A stretch of DNA of 20,475 bases from a virus. A model generated the notes under the pieces. It had not been told where the DNA came from, did not search any database, and saw nothing but the letters and a program-made list of their open reading frames with translations. This document shows, one piece after another, positions 14,161-20,475 of the stretch. A program made the translations under genes and the position numbers. The stretch spans positions 1-20,475 of the IMG/VR virus record IMGVR_UViG_3300029319_000664; one strand, 5' to 3'. The stretch's first letter is position 1, and each line of letters starts with the position of its first letter.

Positions 14161-16824
14161 CTAGAAGCCCTCTCCTGTTATTTTCTCTCTAAAGTCTCTT
14201 TCACTGATTAGCACTTCACCTATTTTACTGATACCTGAACGATCCAACACTAGATTAATTTGTATTGGTCGACCACCTGTTGGGCTGAGTGTTGCAGGCG
14301 AAGCAGTGGTTGTTGTTGCTGTTGCAGCTGCCATCCCTGCTAACGATGCCGCCCTGGCTGCTTCAAATATTTCTTTAATTGCCTCGGCACCCTCTGGGTT
14401 TTTTGCTAATTGGACTGACTTATCCATCACCTCTTTAACTTGGTTAACTCCAACTTGTAAAGAAGTGCCACTAAACGCTGATATTCCTTTAAGTATATCT
14501 GCTATGGATGCAAGATCCTCTGACTTAATTAGCGCTAAGCTAGCTGCTAAAGCTATTAAAGACGTGGCCATGAGACCGATGCCGCCTGCCATTGTAGTAA
14601 ATGCTAAAGCTGTCTCCATATTAACATATTGAAGCATCTCTGCAAATGGCTGTAAAGCCATGTTAATTCCTAAGCCCACGAGAGCGACGCCACCGCCGAC
14701 CATCAACAGTGCTCCTCCTAAAGCAAGTAACGGTAGCGCGGCTATACCTGAAGCTGTTGCTAACAATCCAATGCCCGCGCCTATGCCAAGTAAAATACCT
14801 CCAACTGCTGCCAACTGCCCACCACTTAATGGAGCCATGGCTGAGGCCATGGCAGCAATCCCCTCTGCTGCTAAAAAGACACCGCCGCCAATCATAAGTG
14901 CTGCTGCGCCCAGGGCAAGGAGACCTTGTGTATTCAAACTAGCTGATTTACCCACGGCAGTTATGGCTCCTGCAAAACTGAAAAATGCTAATACTAATTT
15001 TGATGGTGATTCAATTAACATAGCAGCGGCTATCCCTGCGAGAGCTATTGCTAGCGCGGTGGCAGCGCCTAGGCCGAGCATCATAGGTGTGACAGTTAAA
15101 CCTACAGCTCCTGCTAAGCTAGTAAAAGCAACTGCCAGACCACCAATAACTGATACTACTTTAAGCCCAATAATCGTGTACACAATCGTTTCGAAATTAC
15201 CGGCTAAATTATTAAGAAGAGTTGCTAAAGGACCGCCTTTTCGGAAGGCATCACCTAAACTAGTAGCTAAAGATTTGAATGAATCAACAAGAGGCCCAGC
15301 ATTAGTAAGCAATCCTAAAAATGCATTTTTTAGATCTTCCATAATTGGCTTCGAAGCTTTCATTAATTCGTTTCTTTGATTTTCTGATGCGATTTGCTTC
15401 CTCTGTGCCTCTGTTAAATCACCTGTCTCAGCGTTAAGAAGCCTGGAAACTTTGCTTAAATCTTTAATTCCAAGGGCGTTGGCTAGTGTTAGTTTTTCAA
15501 ACTTTTCCATGTTGTCAAACATTTTGCCTTCTTGCTTAAGTCTGGTGGCAATTATCTTAACTCTTTCTGCTTCGTTAGCATAAAGTAATTCTGTTGCGTT
15601 GAAAACACCTCGGCCTAAAAGTGCGTTCAAGCGGCCTGCTACTTGAGCAGATCCCTCAAAGGTGTCAAAGGCAGTGCCAAACATAGAAGCTAAATCAGCG
15701 ACTGCAATGCCTGTTAACTTGGATTGCTTTTCTAAATCAAAGAAAATATCAGTTGCGCGATCTCCGTAAACTAATAACTGTCCTGACAAGGCAATAAAAT
15801 CAGAAGTAACTTCATCAAAACTTTTACCAATATCACGAGCAGTCCCTTGGATTGTTTTATTAAGCATATTTGCTTCTTCAATAGACATGCCGAATGCATT
15901 AACGCCAATATCTAAAAGTGATGCTGTATTTTTTAATGAGACACCAAGCTCAGCGTTGGTGGCTGCAAGGCCTACTAGGTCCTCTCGCAAAGCATCACTT
16001 GCATTTGCAAACTTATTAAAATCTGTAAACAACATATTTGCTGCAGCACCAGCGTCTTCAAAGTTGACGCCTAGCTGAGCAAATTCATCGCGGACATTTG
16101 ATAAAACACCCGTTATATTTCTTGTAGAGCCTGATGTTTTAATAAAACTAGCTCTAACATTGTCTAAAGAAAAAACTGCGGTTGCTGCGACAGCACCCAA
16201 AGCAGTGAGCCCTTGAGAGATCTTTGATATGCCTGAAGCTAGTATATTGGCAGGGCTAAAAACGTTTTGCAAATTAGCACTAAGATCTGACATAATATCG
16301 GCAAATTCAGCACCTTCTGCTCTAGCCTCTATTAAACCACCAATTAAAGAATCGCTTAGTCTATTGCTAATACCTAAAGACCTTCCCAGACTTTCTGCAA
16401 CATTTCTGGTTGAACGTAATGAGGCTTCGGTTGCCTCTTGAAATTCCATGGCAGCAACAACCTGCTGCTCTTGTAGTCTAAGTAATTCCTCTGCGTTGTC
16501 TAAGAATGCTTGATCTTGTTCACTTAAAGTTTCGCCTAAGGCTTCAAGCTCTTCTAATTCTTGGCGTCTTCTAATTAAAAGACGATAACTATCCCTTTCA
16601 AGGTCTAGACTGGTTCTAGCTTGATCAATTCTTTTTTCGCGTTCGATGATTGCTGTTTGGCCGATGCCCAGACCTAAATTTAGCTGCTCAACACGCTGTC
16701 TTTCAAGACTGTTTATTTGCTCAAGAAATTCACGGTTAACTCTGTTAACTTCAAGAATTTCTTCTCTAAGTCTTGCTTGTTCCGCTAAAACACCTAAGTC
16801 AACATCTGTTACATCATCAGACAA
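14161..16824 (-). CDS. Tail tape measure protein
   Basis: At 887 residues this is the expected large, helical, Ala/Leu/Gly-rich tail gene between chaperone and baseplate genes. Residues 1-140 form a charged coiled coil (repeating E/R/L patterns such as LREEILEVNRVNREFLEQI), and 140-540 are helical with phase-like repeats. Residues about 545-765 hold a series of hydrophobic, glycine-rich segments suitable for membrane passage during DNA injection. The C-terminus ends in PIQINLVLDRSGISKIGEVLI, a common tape measure ending. With the usual rule of about 0.15 nm per residue the tail would be near 130 nm. The start is TTG with GGAG about 8 nt upstream; the ATG nearby (16827-16825 region) is out of frame. 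The preceding gene stops 5 nt upstream. Confidence 0.9.
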   Translation of the reverse strand: MSDDVTDVDLGVLAEQARLREEILEVNRVNREFLEQINSLERQRVEQLNLGLGIGQTAIIEREKRIDQARTSLDLERDSYRLLIRRRQELEELEALGETLSEQDQAFLDNAEELLRLQEQQVVAAMEFQEATEASLRSTRNVAESLGRSLGISNRLSDSLIGGLIEARAEGAEFADIMSDLSANLQNVFSPANILASGISKISQGLTALGAVAATAVFSLDNVRASFIKTSGSTRNITGVLSNVRDEFAQLGVNFEDAGAAANMLFTDFNKFANASDALREDLVGLAATNAELGVSLKNTASLLDIGVNAFGMSIEEANMLNKTIQGTARDIGKSFDEVTSDFIALSGQLLVYGDRATDIFFDLEKQSKLTGIAVADLASMFGTAFDTFEGSAQVAGRLNALLGRGVFNATELLYANEAERVKIIATRLKQEGKMFDNMEKFEKLTLANALGIKDLSKVSRLLNAETGDLTEAQRKQIASENQRNELMKASKPIMEDLKNAFLGLLTNAGPLVDSFKSLATSLGDAFRKGGPLATLLNNLAGNFETIVYTIIGLKVVSVIGGLAVAFTSLAGAVGLTVTPMMLGLGAATALAIALAGIAAAMLIESPSKLVLAFFSFAGAITAVGKSASLNTQGLLALGAAALMIGGGVFLAAEGIAAMASAMAPLSGGQLAAVGGILLGIGAGIGLLATASGIAALPLLALGGALLMVGGGVALVGLGINMALQPFAEMLQYVNMETALAFTTMAGGIGLMATSLIALAASLALIKSEDLASIADILKGISAFSGTSLQVGVNQVKEVMDKSVQLAKNPEGAEAIKEIFEAARAASLAGMAAATATTTTASPATLSPTGGRPIQINLVLDRSGISKIGEVLISERDFREKITGEGF

Positions 16825-16829
16825 TCATC

Positions 16830-17144
16830 TTACTCCATTGGCCAAGGAATGCCCGTTTTTCGCTCAAAGCTTTTTATGGCAGCATCCAACTTTTTTTTAT
16901 TTCTATAAGTTTGAGGACTATCTAAGCCATAGCTCTTAAAGGCCTTCATATAACTGGCTTCACCAGCTAAAGCATCAATAAACACTTTAACTTTATCTGA
17001 AGAGCCACGAACAACCAATTCCATGGCTGGGCTGGCAATGCCAAGAAGATCCTTTAATATGGCTGCTACACCAGTTCTAAATGAATTTAAGAATCCTTCA
17101 TTAAGTTGTTTTGAATCAAGATCAATTATAAGCTTATCAGACAT
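16830..17144 (-). CDS. Small tail-module protein of unknown function
   Basis: This 104-residue protein sits between the gp26-type/partner frame and the tape measure. It begins MSDKLIIDLDSKQLNEGF, carries an amphipathic stretch GVAAILKDLLGIASPAMELVV, and ends with a lysine-rich helix and FERKTGIPWPME. It has no cysteine, no signal sequence and no membrane segment. The ATG has GAGGG 7 nt upstream, and a 9-mer ACTATTTAT motif lies 17 nt upstream. Its stop is immediately before the tape measure start. The position and size suit a tail assembly or tail-end factor, but I do not recognise the family. Confidence 0.6.
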   Translation of the reverse strand: MSDKLIIDLDSKQLNEGFLNSFRTGVAAILKDLLGIASPAMELVVRGSSDKVKVFIDALAGEASYMKAFKSYGLDSPQTYRNKKKLDAAIKSFERKTGIPWPME

Positions 17145-17161
17145 TATAAACCCTCATATGT

Positions 17162-17170
17162 ATAAATAGT
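17162..17170 (-). promoter_or_regulatory. ACTATTTAT motif, copy 2
   Basis: The minus strand reads AACTATTTATACATATGAGGG, ending 17 nt before the ATG at 17144. It follows a weak hairpin and T-run, so a transcription unit boundary here is plausible. On the plus strand it contains TATAAATA, in the wrong direction for these genes. Confidence 0.3.
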
Positions 17171-17177
17171 TATACAC

Positions 17178-17204
17178 AAAAAAAGCCATAAGCAGAAAGC
17201 TTAC
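17178..17204 (-). terminator. Weak hairpin with T-run after the partner frame of the gp26-type gene
   Basis: The minus strand has TAAGC, a 5-nt loop TTTCT and GCTTA, then TGGC and seven T (17184-17178). The TAA stop of the partner frame lies in the first stem arm. The stem is only 5 bp and is separated by 4 nt from the T-run, so it is a marginal terminator. Confidence 0.35.
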
Positions 17205-17455
17205 AGCGTTTTAGTTCCTTTCATTTTTTGGTATTGTTGTTTTTCTTGCTCAAAATGTTTCATTAAGCGTTTTAAAAACCAAAGCCTGATTTTAAGGGGC
17301 AAGTTATAGGCTTCTGTAAAGCTCCAACCACCATGTATTTTTAAAATAAAAAACTGCTCAAAGACCTGCTCCATATAGCTAGGATCTAGGCCAAAAAAAG
17401 TCCGCGTTAAACGGAACCTCCATGTCTTGTTCATAGGAGCAGTAGCCGCACTCAT
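17201..17455 (-). CDS. Partner frame of the gp26-type gene; likely made by ribosomal frameshift (gp51/GT-like extension)
   Basis: This open frame overlaps the last 77 nt of the gp26-type gene in the +1 frame. No ATG in it (17455, 17434, or the one after GLDPSY) has a ribosome binding site. The first 21 codons merely re-read the CGYC region, and protein-like sequence begins only after the T7 run: GLDPSYMEQVFEQFFILKIHGG, then EAYNLPLKIRLWFLKRLMKHF. The latter resembles the 'YNLP-x-x-x-R' helical module seen in T4 gp51-like hub assembly factors. The simplest reading is that this segment is translated as a 63-residue C-terminal extension of the upstream protein, giving a fusion of about 362 residues. 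Independent initiation is an alternative. Location between tube and tape measure is where tail chaperone frameshifts occur in many phages. Confidence 0.6.
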   Translation of the reverse strand: MSAATAPMNKTWRFRLTRTFFGLDPSYMEQVFEQFFILKIHGGWSFTEAYNLPLKIRLWFLKRLMKHFEQEKQQYQKMKGTKTL

Positions 17456-18290
17456 AATGTTGTGTTAAATCAATATTAGGAGCAAGCTTCTGGTAGATTT
17501 TTCTGACAAATCTAGAGTCAGAGGCAGGCATATTGTGAACAAGAAGTTCAATAGCTTTGCGTTCAGTATGTCCATCAGCAGAGGCGATAAACGTTTTTAA
17601 CTGCGTTGTAAGAACACTATCGTCTTTTTTAGATGACGTAATTATTTTAGAGATAATTTTTTCTTCTCGGCCAGTTAGCAATTTTAATTCTACTTTAACT
17701 TTCATTCTTGGAAGTTCAACAAGGAAAGTGCCTTTGTCAGTTTTTTCAATGTCAACGTCCATTTCAGCCAAAGCGTCTACACCGCCAGATGAAAGCACAC
17801 CATCTTGCAAATCAAAAGTATATTCTCCAGCAGTGCCACAACGGGGGCAGGTAATTCGCGTTGTATAATCAGAGCCATAACCGGAAGAGCGAGCTGCGAC
17901 CACAAGTGCATTTTTATCACCCACCAATAATTCTTCAACTTTAACGCGCTTGTCAGCGATAATATTTTGAAGCATTCTATCGATCGCAACACCTTTCTTA
18001 ACCAAGGCAGGTGATGTTAAGATATCCTCATCTTTGGCTGTCATGTACTTAATTTCAATTGTATCGCACATGTGCAAAGGGTGGTCAGGGCCATAGTAAA
18101 GCCCCTTGGAAGGAATCTCAACAAACTCTGTTGGGACTGTAAAAGAAAATAATCCACTGGCTTGTGAAGCAGAAGCCTCGCTATCGGTTTGCTTTTCAGC
18201 AGCCTCCGCAGCAGCAATCTGTTCAAAAACCTCTTCGGGAATACCAGATTGAGGGGCTGAGAAGCGCCCCTCATTACGTTTCATACTCAA
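17379..18290 (-). CDS. T4 gp26-type baseplate hub assembly protein (tail chaperone position) with two CxxC pairs
   Basis: This protein has 303 residues. After a Glu/Ala/Ser-rich N-terminus (1-48) comes the family-typical VPTEFVEIPSKGLYYGPDHPL (52-72), then EIKYMTAKDEDILTSPALVKKG (79-100) and LLVGDKNALVVAARSSGYG (121-139), as in T4 base-plate gp26-like proteins. CPRC (148-151) and CGYC (281-284) could form a zinc site. The protein closes with FNADFFWPRS. T4 gp26 is needed for hub assembly but is thought not to stay in the mature hub, so it acts as an assembly factor. The start is TTG with GAGAGG 6 nt upstream; ATG at 18284 is the alternative. The T7 run in codons 298-300 allows shift into the partner frame. 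An extended -10 promoter candidate lies upstream. Confidence 0.8.
   Translation of the reverse strand: MSMKRNEGRFSAPQSGIPEEVFEQIAAAEAAEKQTDSEASASQASGLFSFTVPTEFVEIPSKGLYYGPDHPLHMCDTIEIKYMTAKDEDILTSPALVKKGVAIDRMLQNIIADKRVKVEELLVGDKNALVVAARSSGYGSDYTTRITCPRCGTAGEYTFDLQDGVLSSGGVDALAEMDVDIEKTDKGTFLVELPRMKVKVELKLLTGREEKIISKIITSSKKDDSVLTTQLKTFIASADGHTERKAIELLVHNMPASDSRFVRKIYQKLAPNIDLTQHYECGYCSYEQDMEVPFNADFFWPRS
17393..17399 (-). other. Putative programmed frameshift site (T7 run)
   Basis: Zero frame reads GAC TTT TTT TGG CCT AGA TCC TAG. Phe-tRNA on TTT in the P site can slip one base forward and still pair with TTT, so that decoding continues with GGC CTA GAT in the partner frame. A two-base backward slip gives the same frame with one extra Phe. 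A -1 slip would end after two codons (TTG GCC TAG). A GGAGG sequence lies about 16 nt upstream of the run. This is farther than the stimulatory Shine-Dalgarno of known sites. Confidence 0.6.
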
Positions 18291-18313
18291 AGTAAACCTC
18301 TCATGTTTAGAAT

Positions 18314-18322
18314 ATTATAGCA
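18314..18322 (-). promoter_or_regulatory. Extended -10 promoter candidate upstream of the gp26-type gene
   Basis: The minus strand reads TGCTATAAT, a perfect match to the TGnTATAAT extended -10 element of sigma70. It lies in the 70-nt gap after the tube gene. The -35 region at 17 bp (TTTTAT) is poor, as is common when the extended -10 is present. Initiation about 7 nt downstream would give a leader of roughly 17 nt holding the GAGAGG ribosome binding site. Confidence 0.42.
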
Positions 18323-18360
18323 CAAATCTTTTGTAGATAAAATTATTTATTTAATTAAGC

Positions 18361-19002
18361 CTAAATGTCTGTCACGACAGCACTTGGATTGTGTGTAATT
18401 TCTGCCCAATCATATCTTAGAGTCATTGAAATTTCCACCATATCCTCAGAATCGTAAGCCAAATCACCGAAATTAACATCTTGAACCCAAGCGTTTCTCA
18501 AAGTCCAGGTTTCTAAAAGTTGAAGCTCAGCAGCTTTTTTAACTTGCTTATGAAGATCTAAATTAGCCTCGCCAGTTGGCGCAGCGGATTCATGATGACT
18601 AATAAACTGATAAATGTTAAGCGAATCAACAGACAATGCTTTTTTAGATAGCATGTATGTTTTTCTATTATCTGGATAAATATAACCTGCTCTTCTAATA
18701 TTTTCAACCAAAGCTTTGGATGTATCAAAATTACCACCTGGGTCAACCAGTGTGGCCTCAACGGCGTTCCATTCTACTTTACCAGGATAATAAAAAGTAT
18801 GATTTAAGATTTTGTGAGGAGTTTCGGCGACTGTGAAGGAAGGCTTTGTAATTGACTTTACTTGCCAAAATTGCAATTCTGGACCACCCTGCAAGCCTGG
18901 AGGTGCTAGTGGTGTTAAGTCCACGTAAAACTTAAATTTTCTTTTTGGTTCCAGACTTAAATCAGTCCAGAAATTTTTTGGGTTTACTCCACCTTGTGCC
19001 AT
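18361..19002 (-). CDS. Tail tube protein, T4 gp19-like
   Basis: This 213-residue protein forms the inner tube of the contractile tail (T4 gp19 has 163 residues). Family-like segments are KFKFYVDLTPL (near 22-32), WQVKSITKPSFTVAETPHKIL (46-66), HTFYYPGKVEWNAVEATLVDPGG (68-90) and the terminal pair WTLRNAWVQDVNFGDLAYD followed by MVEISMTLRYDWAEI. A middle loop with ISHHESAAPTGEANLD is longer than in T4. The start is ATG with AGGAGG 8 nt upstream. The sheath gene precedes it and the gp26-type gene follows, giving the expected order sheath, tube, chaperone, tape measure. Confidence 0.9.
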   Translation of the reverse strand: MAQGGVNPKNFWTDLSLEPKRKFKFYVDLTPLAPPGLQGGPELQFWQVKSITKPSFTVAETPHKILNHTFYYPGKVEWNAVEATLVDPGGNFDTSKALVENIRRAGYIYPDNRKTYMLSKKALSVDSLNIYQFISHHESAAPTGEANLDLHKQVKKAAELQLLETWTLRNAWVQDVNFGDLAYDSEDMVEISMTLRYDWAEITHNPSAVVTDI

Positions 19003-19020
19003 TTATTGTTTCCTCCTAAG

Positions 19021-19029
19021 ATAAATAGT
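19021..19029 (-). promoter_or_regulatory. ACTATTTAT motif, copy 3
   Basis: The minus strand reads GACTATTTATCTTAGGAGG, ending 18 nt before the tube ATG, in the gap after the sheath gene. A major virion protein with its own late promoter would need such a site. Unlike copies 1 and 2 the plus-strand reading is GATAAATA, so the match to the T4 late octamer is lost here while the minus-strand 9-mer is kept. Confidence 0.32.
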
Positions 19030-19042
19030 CATAAATCATTTT

Positions 19043-20475
19043 TTAATCTTCAAAAGCAGCTCCTGCATTTGAAATGGTAAAGTCTACTGCAATGAACTCG
19101 ATAGCCTTTGCCGGCTTTAAGAATACTTTTGCATAGACCACGTTTCTATCAACCAAGTCAGGGGTTGTAGTGGTTGTGTCCAACACCAGCTTGTAGTCAT
19201 CAATTCCAAGTCTAGATTTGACGCTTGACAAGAATGGGTTTGCTTCATTTAAGAATCGATTCCAAGTTGATTGAACATTTTGATCAAACAATATTGTATT
19301 TGCGATTCTAGAAATTTGCTTTTTAATGTAAATCATAGAACGTCGAACGTTAATTCTATCTAAGGCAGAAGGTGTAACCTGTAAGGTTTTCTGGCCAAAG
19401 ATCACAATACCTTCACTTGGGAAAGATGCAATTGGATTGATGTTTGCATTGTAAAGTTTGTCTCTTTCATTAGACGTAAGTTTCTCACGAACACCGACCA
19501 CTGGTAGGCCTGAGGATCCCTCTGATAAGCCACCTCGGACAAATCCTGCAGGTGCGAACCAAAGCTCACTTCGTGCCGCTGAATTACCTATTGTACCGAG
19601 AGCAACAACAGATGGTGGCACCCAAATAATTTTATTTGTGAATTGATCTCTTACTTGGACCCATGGATAGTAAGCGCAACCATAACTTGTATTTAGCGCT
19701 CTAGTGTTAAGCTGACTAATTGTTTCATCAACACTTCCCAATCGAGAAGTTTCACCAGTAGTGTCTTCATGATCCGATTTATAACCGCCCTCTAGATCAA
19801 TAATTGCAAGAGCGTCTCCGCGATCTTCAACAGTTCTTAAAAGTTGATCAGTAATTTTTGGCTCTGTGATGCCTGGCACGCTAGCCAGGTTAAACTCCAC
19901 AACTTCAGGATCAGCGATTGAGCGAATTGCTCTCTTGATGCTGTATAGCTCAGAGCTATCTCTTTCTTGAGAAGCAGCTGATAATAATGAATTTCTAAAT
20001 GGATCTCTTTCTGTAATGTCAAGCCCATCAAACCCACCATAAAGAGGCAATGTAAACTTATTAATCTCTTGATCAATAATTGCTAAGTTACCACTTGTTG
20101 CTGTAAATGATGTGCCATTTGCACGAGATCCTGATACGTACTCGTAATGACCAGTTGAAGCTCCTCCACTGTTGTTCTTGCGAACAAGATCATCGAGTGT
20201 AAAGATAAACGAAAAAGGAAGTCCTTTTGCAGAAGAGAAGGAATCTAGTGGATATGGCTTAGCCCTTAAGATGTCCACAATGCTTTCTTCATGCTGTAAC
20301 GAGGCTCCACCTTTGGTCGTATCCATACCAAAGAAAGCGTTCTTTGGATCCGGCAATGATCCTGACTCAGTGTCGCCACGAAGAGGCAATACAGGGAATC
20401 CAAATGTGGCAGTTAAATTGCTTGTGTCGCCACCATTGGCTGGAGTTCCATAACTGCCCAGCGGTACGCCACCCA
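19043..20475 (-). CDS. Tail sheath protein, T4 gp18-like; 5' end outside window
   Basis: The frame is open for 476 codons from the window edge to the stop at 19043. A TTG at 20389 is only an internal Leu codon: the frame continues upstream without a stop for 28 more codons, so the true start lies beyond 20475. The protein is the contractile sheath subunit. Characteristic parts are PGITEPKITDQLL, the NTSYGCAYYPWVQVRDQFTNK region, WVPPSVVALGTIG, GIVIFGQKTL, the SALDRINVRRSMIYIKKQI helix and a C-terminus with YAKVFLKPAKAIEFIAVDF, which interlocks with neighbouring subunits in known sheaths. T4 gp18 has 659 residues, so about a quarter or more of the N-terminal side is probably missing here. The tube gene follows after about 40 nt. 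Confidence 0.95.
   Translation of the reverse strand, partial: GGVPLGSYGTPANGGDTSNLTATFGFPVLPLRGDTESGSLPDPKNAFFGMDTTKGGASLQHEESIVDILRAKPYPLDSFSSAKGLPFSFIFTLDDLVRKNNSGGASTGHYEYVSGSRANGTSFTATSGNLAIIDQEINKFTLPLYGGFDGLDITERDPFRNSLLSAASQERDSSELYSIKRAIRSIADPEVVEFNLASVPGITEPKITDQLLRTVEDRGDALAIIDLEGGYKSDHEDTTGETSRLGSVDETISQLNTRALNTSYGCAYYPWVQVRDQFTNKIIWVPPSVVALGTIGNSAARSELWFAPAGFVRGGLSEGSSGLPVVGVREKLTSNERDKLYNANINPIASFPSEGIVIFGQKTLQVTPSALDRINVRRSMIYIKKQISRIANTILFDQNVQSTWNRFLNEANPFLSSVKSRLGIDDYKLVLDTTTTTPDLVDRNVVYAKVFLKPAKAIEFIAVDFTISNAGAAFED

Noticed and set aside
14660-15379. 239-residue plus-strand open frame rich in Ala/Pro
   Set aside because: It is the complement of the Ala/Gly-rich hydrophobic part of the tape measure gene; composition explains the lack of stops and there is no supporting ribosome binding site or family match.
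20389-20391. TTG as start of the tail sheath gene
   Set aside because: The frame is open for 28 further codons up to the window edge, with no ribosome binding site before the TTG, so this is an internal Leu codon.
1-20475. tRNA genes, CRISPR arrays, insertion sequences, integrase or attachment sites
   Set aside because: No cloverleaf-like stretch, regularly spaced repeats, transposase or recombinase motifs were seen; the only repeated sequence is the three-copy hairpin element.

Overview
The window is a piece of a contractile-tailed (myovirus) phage genome, or of a closely related provirus. Every credible gene lies on the minus strand, so the functional order runs from high to low coordinates. 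Genes are packed head to tail with 1-4 nt overlaps or short gaps. The longest stretch without a gene is about 90 nt (5831-5922). I see no tRNA or rRNA genes, no CRISPR array, no insertion sequence and no credible plus-strand gene. Both window edges cut genes: a tail sheath gene enters at 20475 and a class II ribonucleotide reductase gene leaves at position 1.

Tail module (20475 to about 9502, in transcription order): tail sheath (T4 gp18-like, 5' end missing), tail tube (gp19-like), a gp26-type protein with two CxxC pairs, a partner reading frame reachable by a +1 (or -2) ribosomal shift on a run of seven T, a small unknown protein, an 887-residue tape measure, a 309-residue baseplate/tail-end protein, a LysM gp53-like baseplate protein, and a giant 1124-residue putative baseplate hub protein. 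A 515-residue protein with HxH clusters (7928-9475), probably a virion protein, closes this module.

Replication/recombination module (7919 to 1): a very short family A DNA polymerase without an exonuclease domain; a protein that looks like a divergent tubulin/FtsZ-type GTPase; a gp32-like single-strand binding protein that has lost its zinc cysteines; an Hc1/histone H1-like small basic protein; a Thr-rich lipoprotein with a CxCxCxCxxC cluster; a UvsX/RecA recombinase; an unknown 111-residue protein; an RNase H/FEN-type 5'-3' exonuclease; a gp41/DnaB-type replicative helicase; and NrdJ (B12-dependent ribonucleotide reductase). Together these give fork unwinding, synthesis, primer removal, strand exchange and dNTP supply.

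The combination of UvsX, gp32, gp41, an RNase H-type nuclease, and gp18/gp19/gp26/gp53-like tail proteins places the phage in the broad T4 superfamily. The family A polymerase in place of the T4 family B enzyme points to a distant branch. From memory, the split polymerase of Rhodothermus phage RM378 is a precedent. Strong Shine-Dalgarno sequences, frequent TTG/GTG starts, AT-rich DNA and a B12-dependent reductase fit an aquatic or marine bacterial host, but the host cannot be named from this sequence.

The most notable non-coding signals are: (i) one conserved hairpin element repeated in the leaders of three successive genes (Hc1-like, lipoprotein, uvsX), with stem covariation and an invariant loop; (ii) the shift-prone T7 run between the gp26-type gene and its partner frame; (iii) an ACTATTTAT motif 15-18 nt upstream of three start codons.
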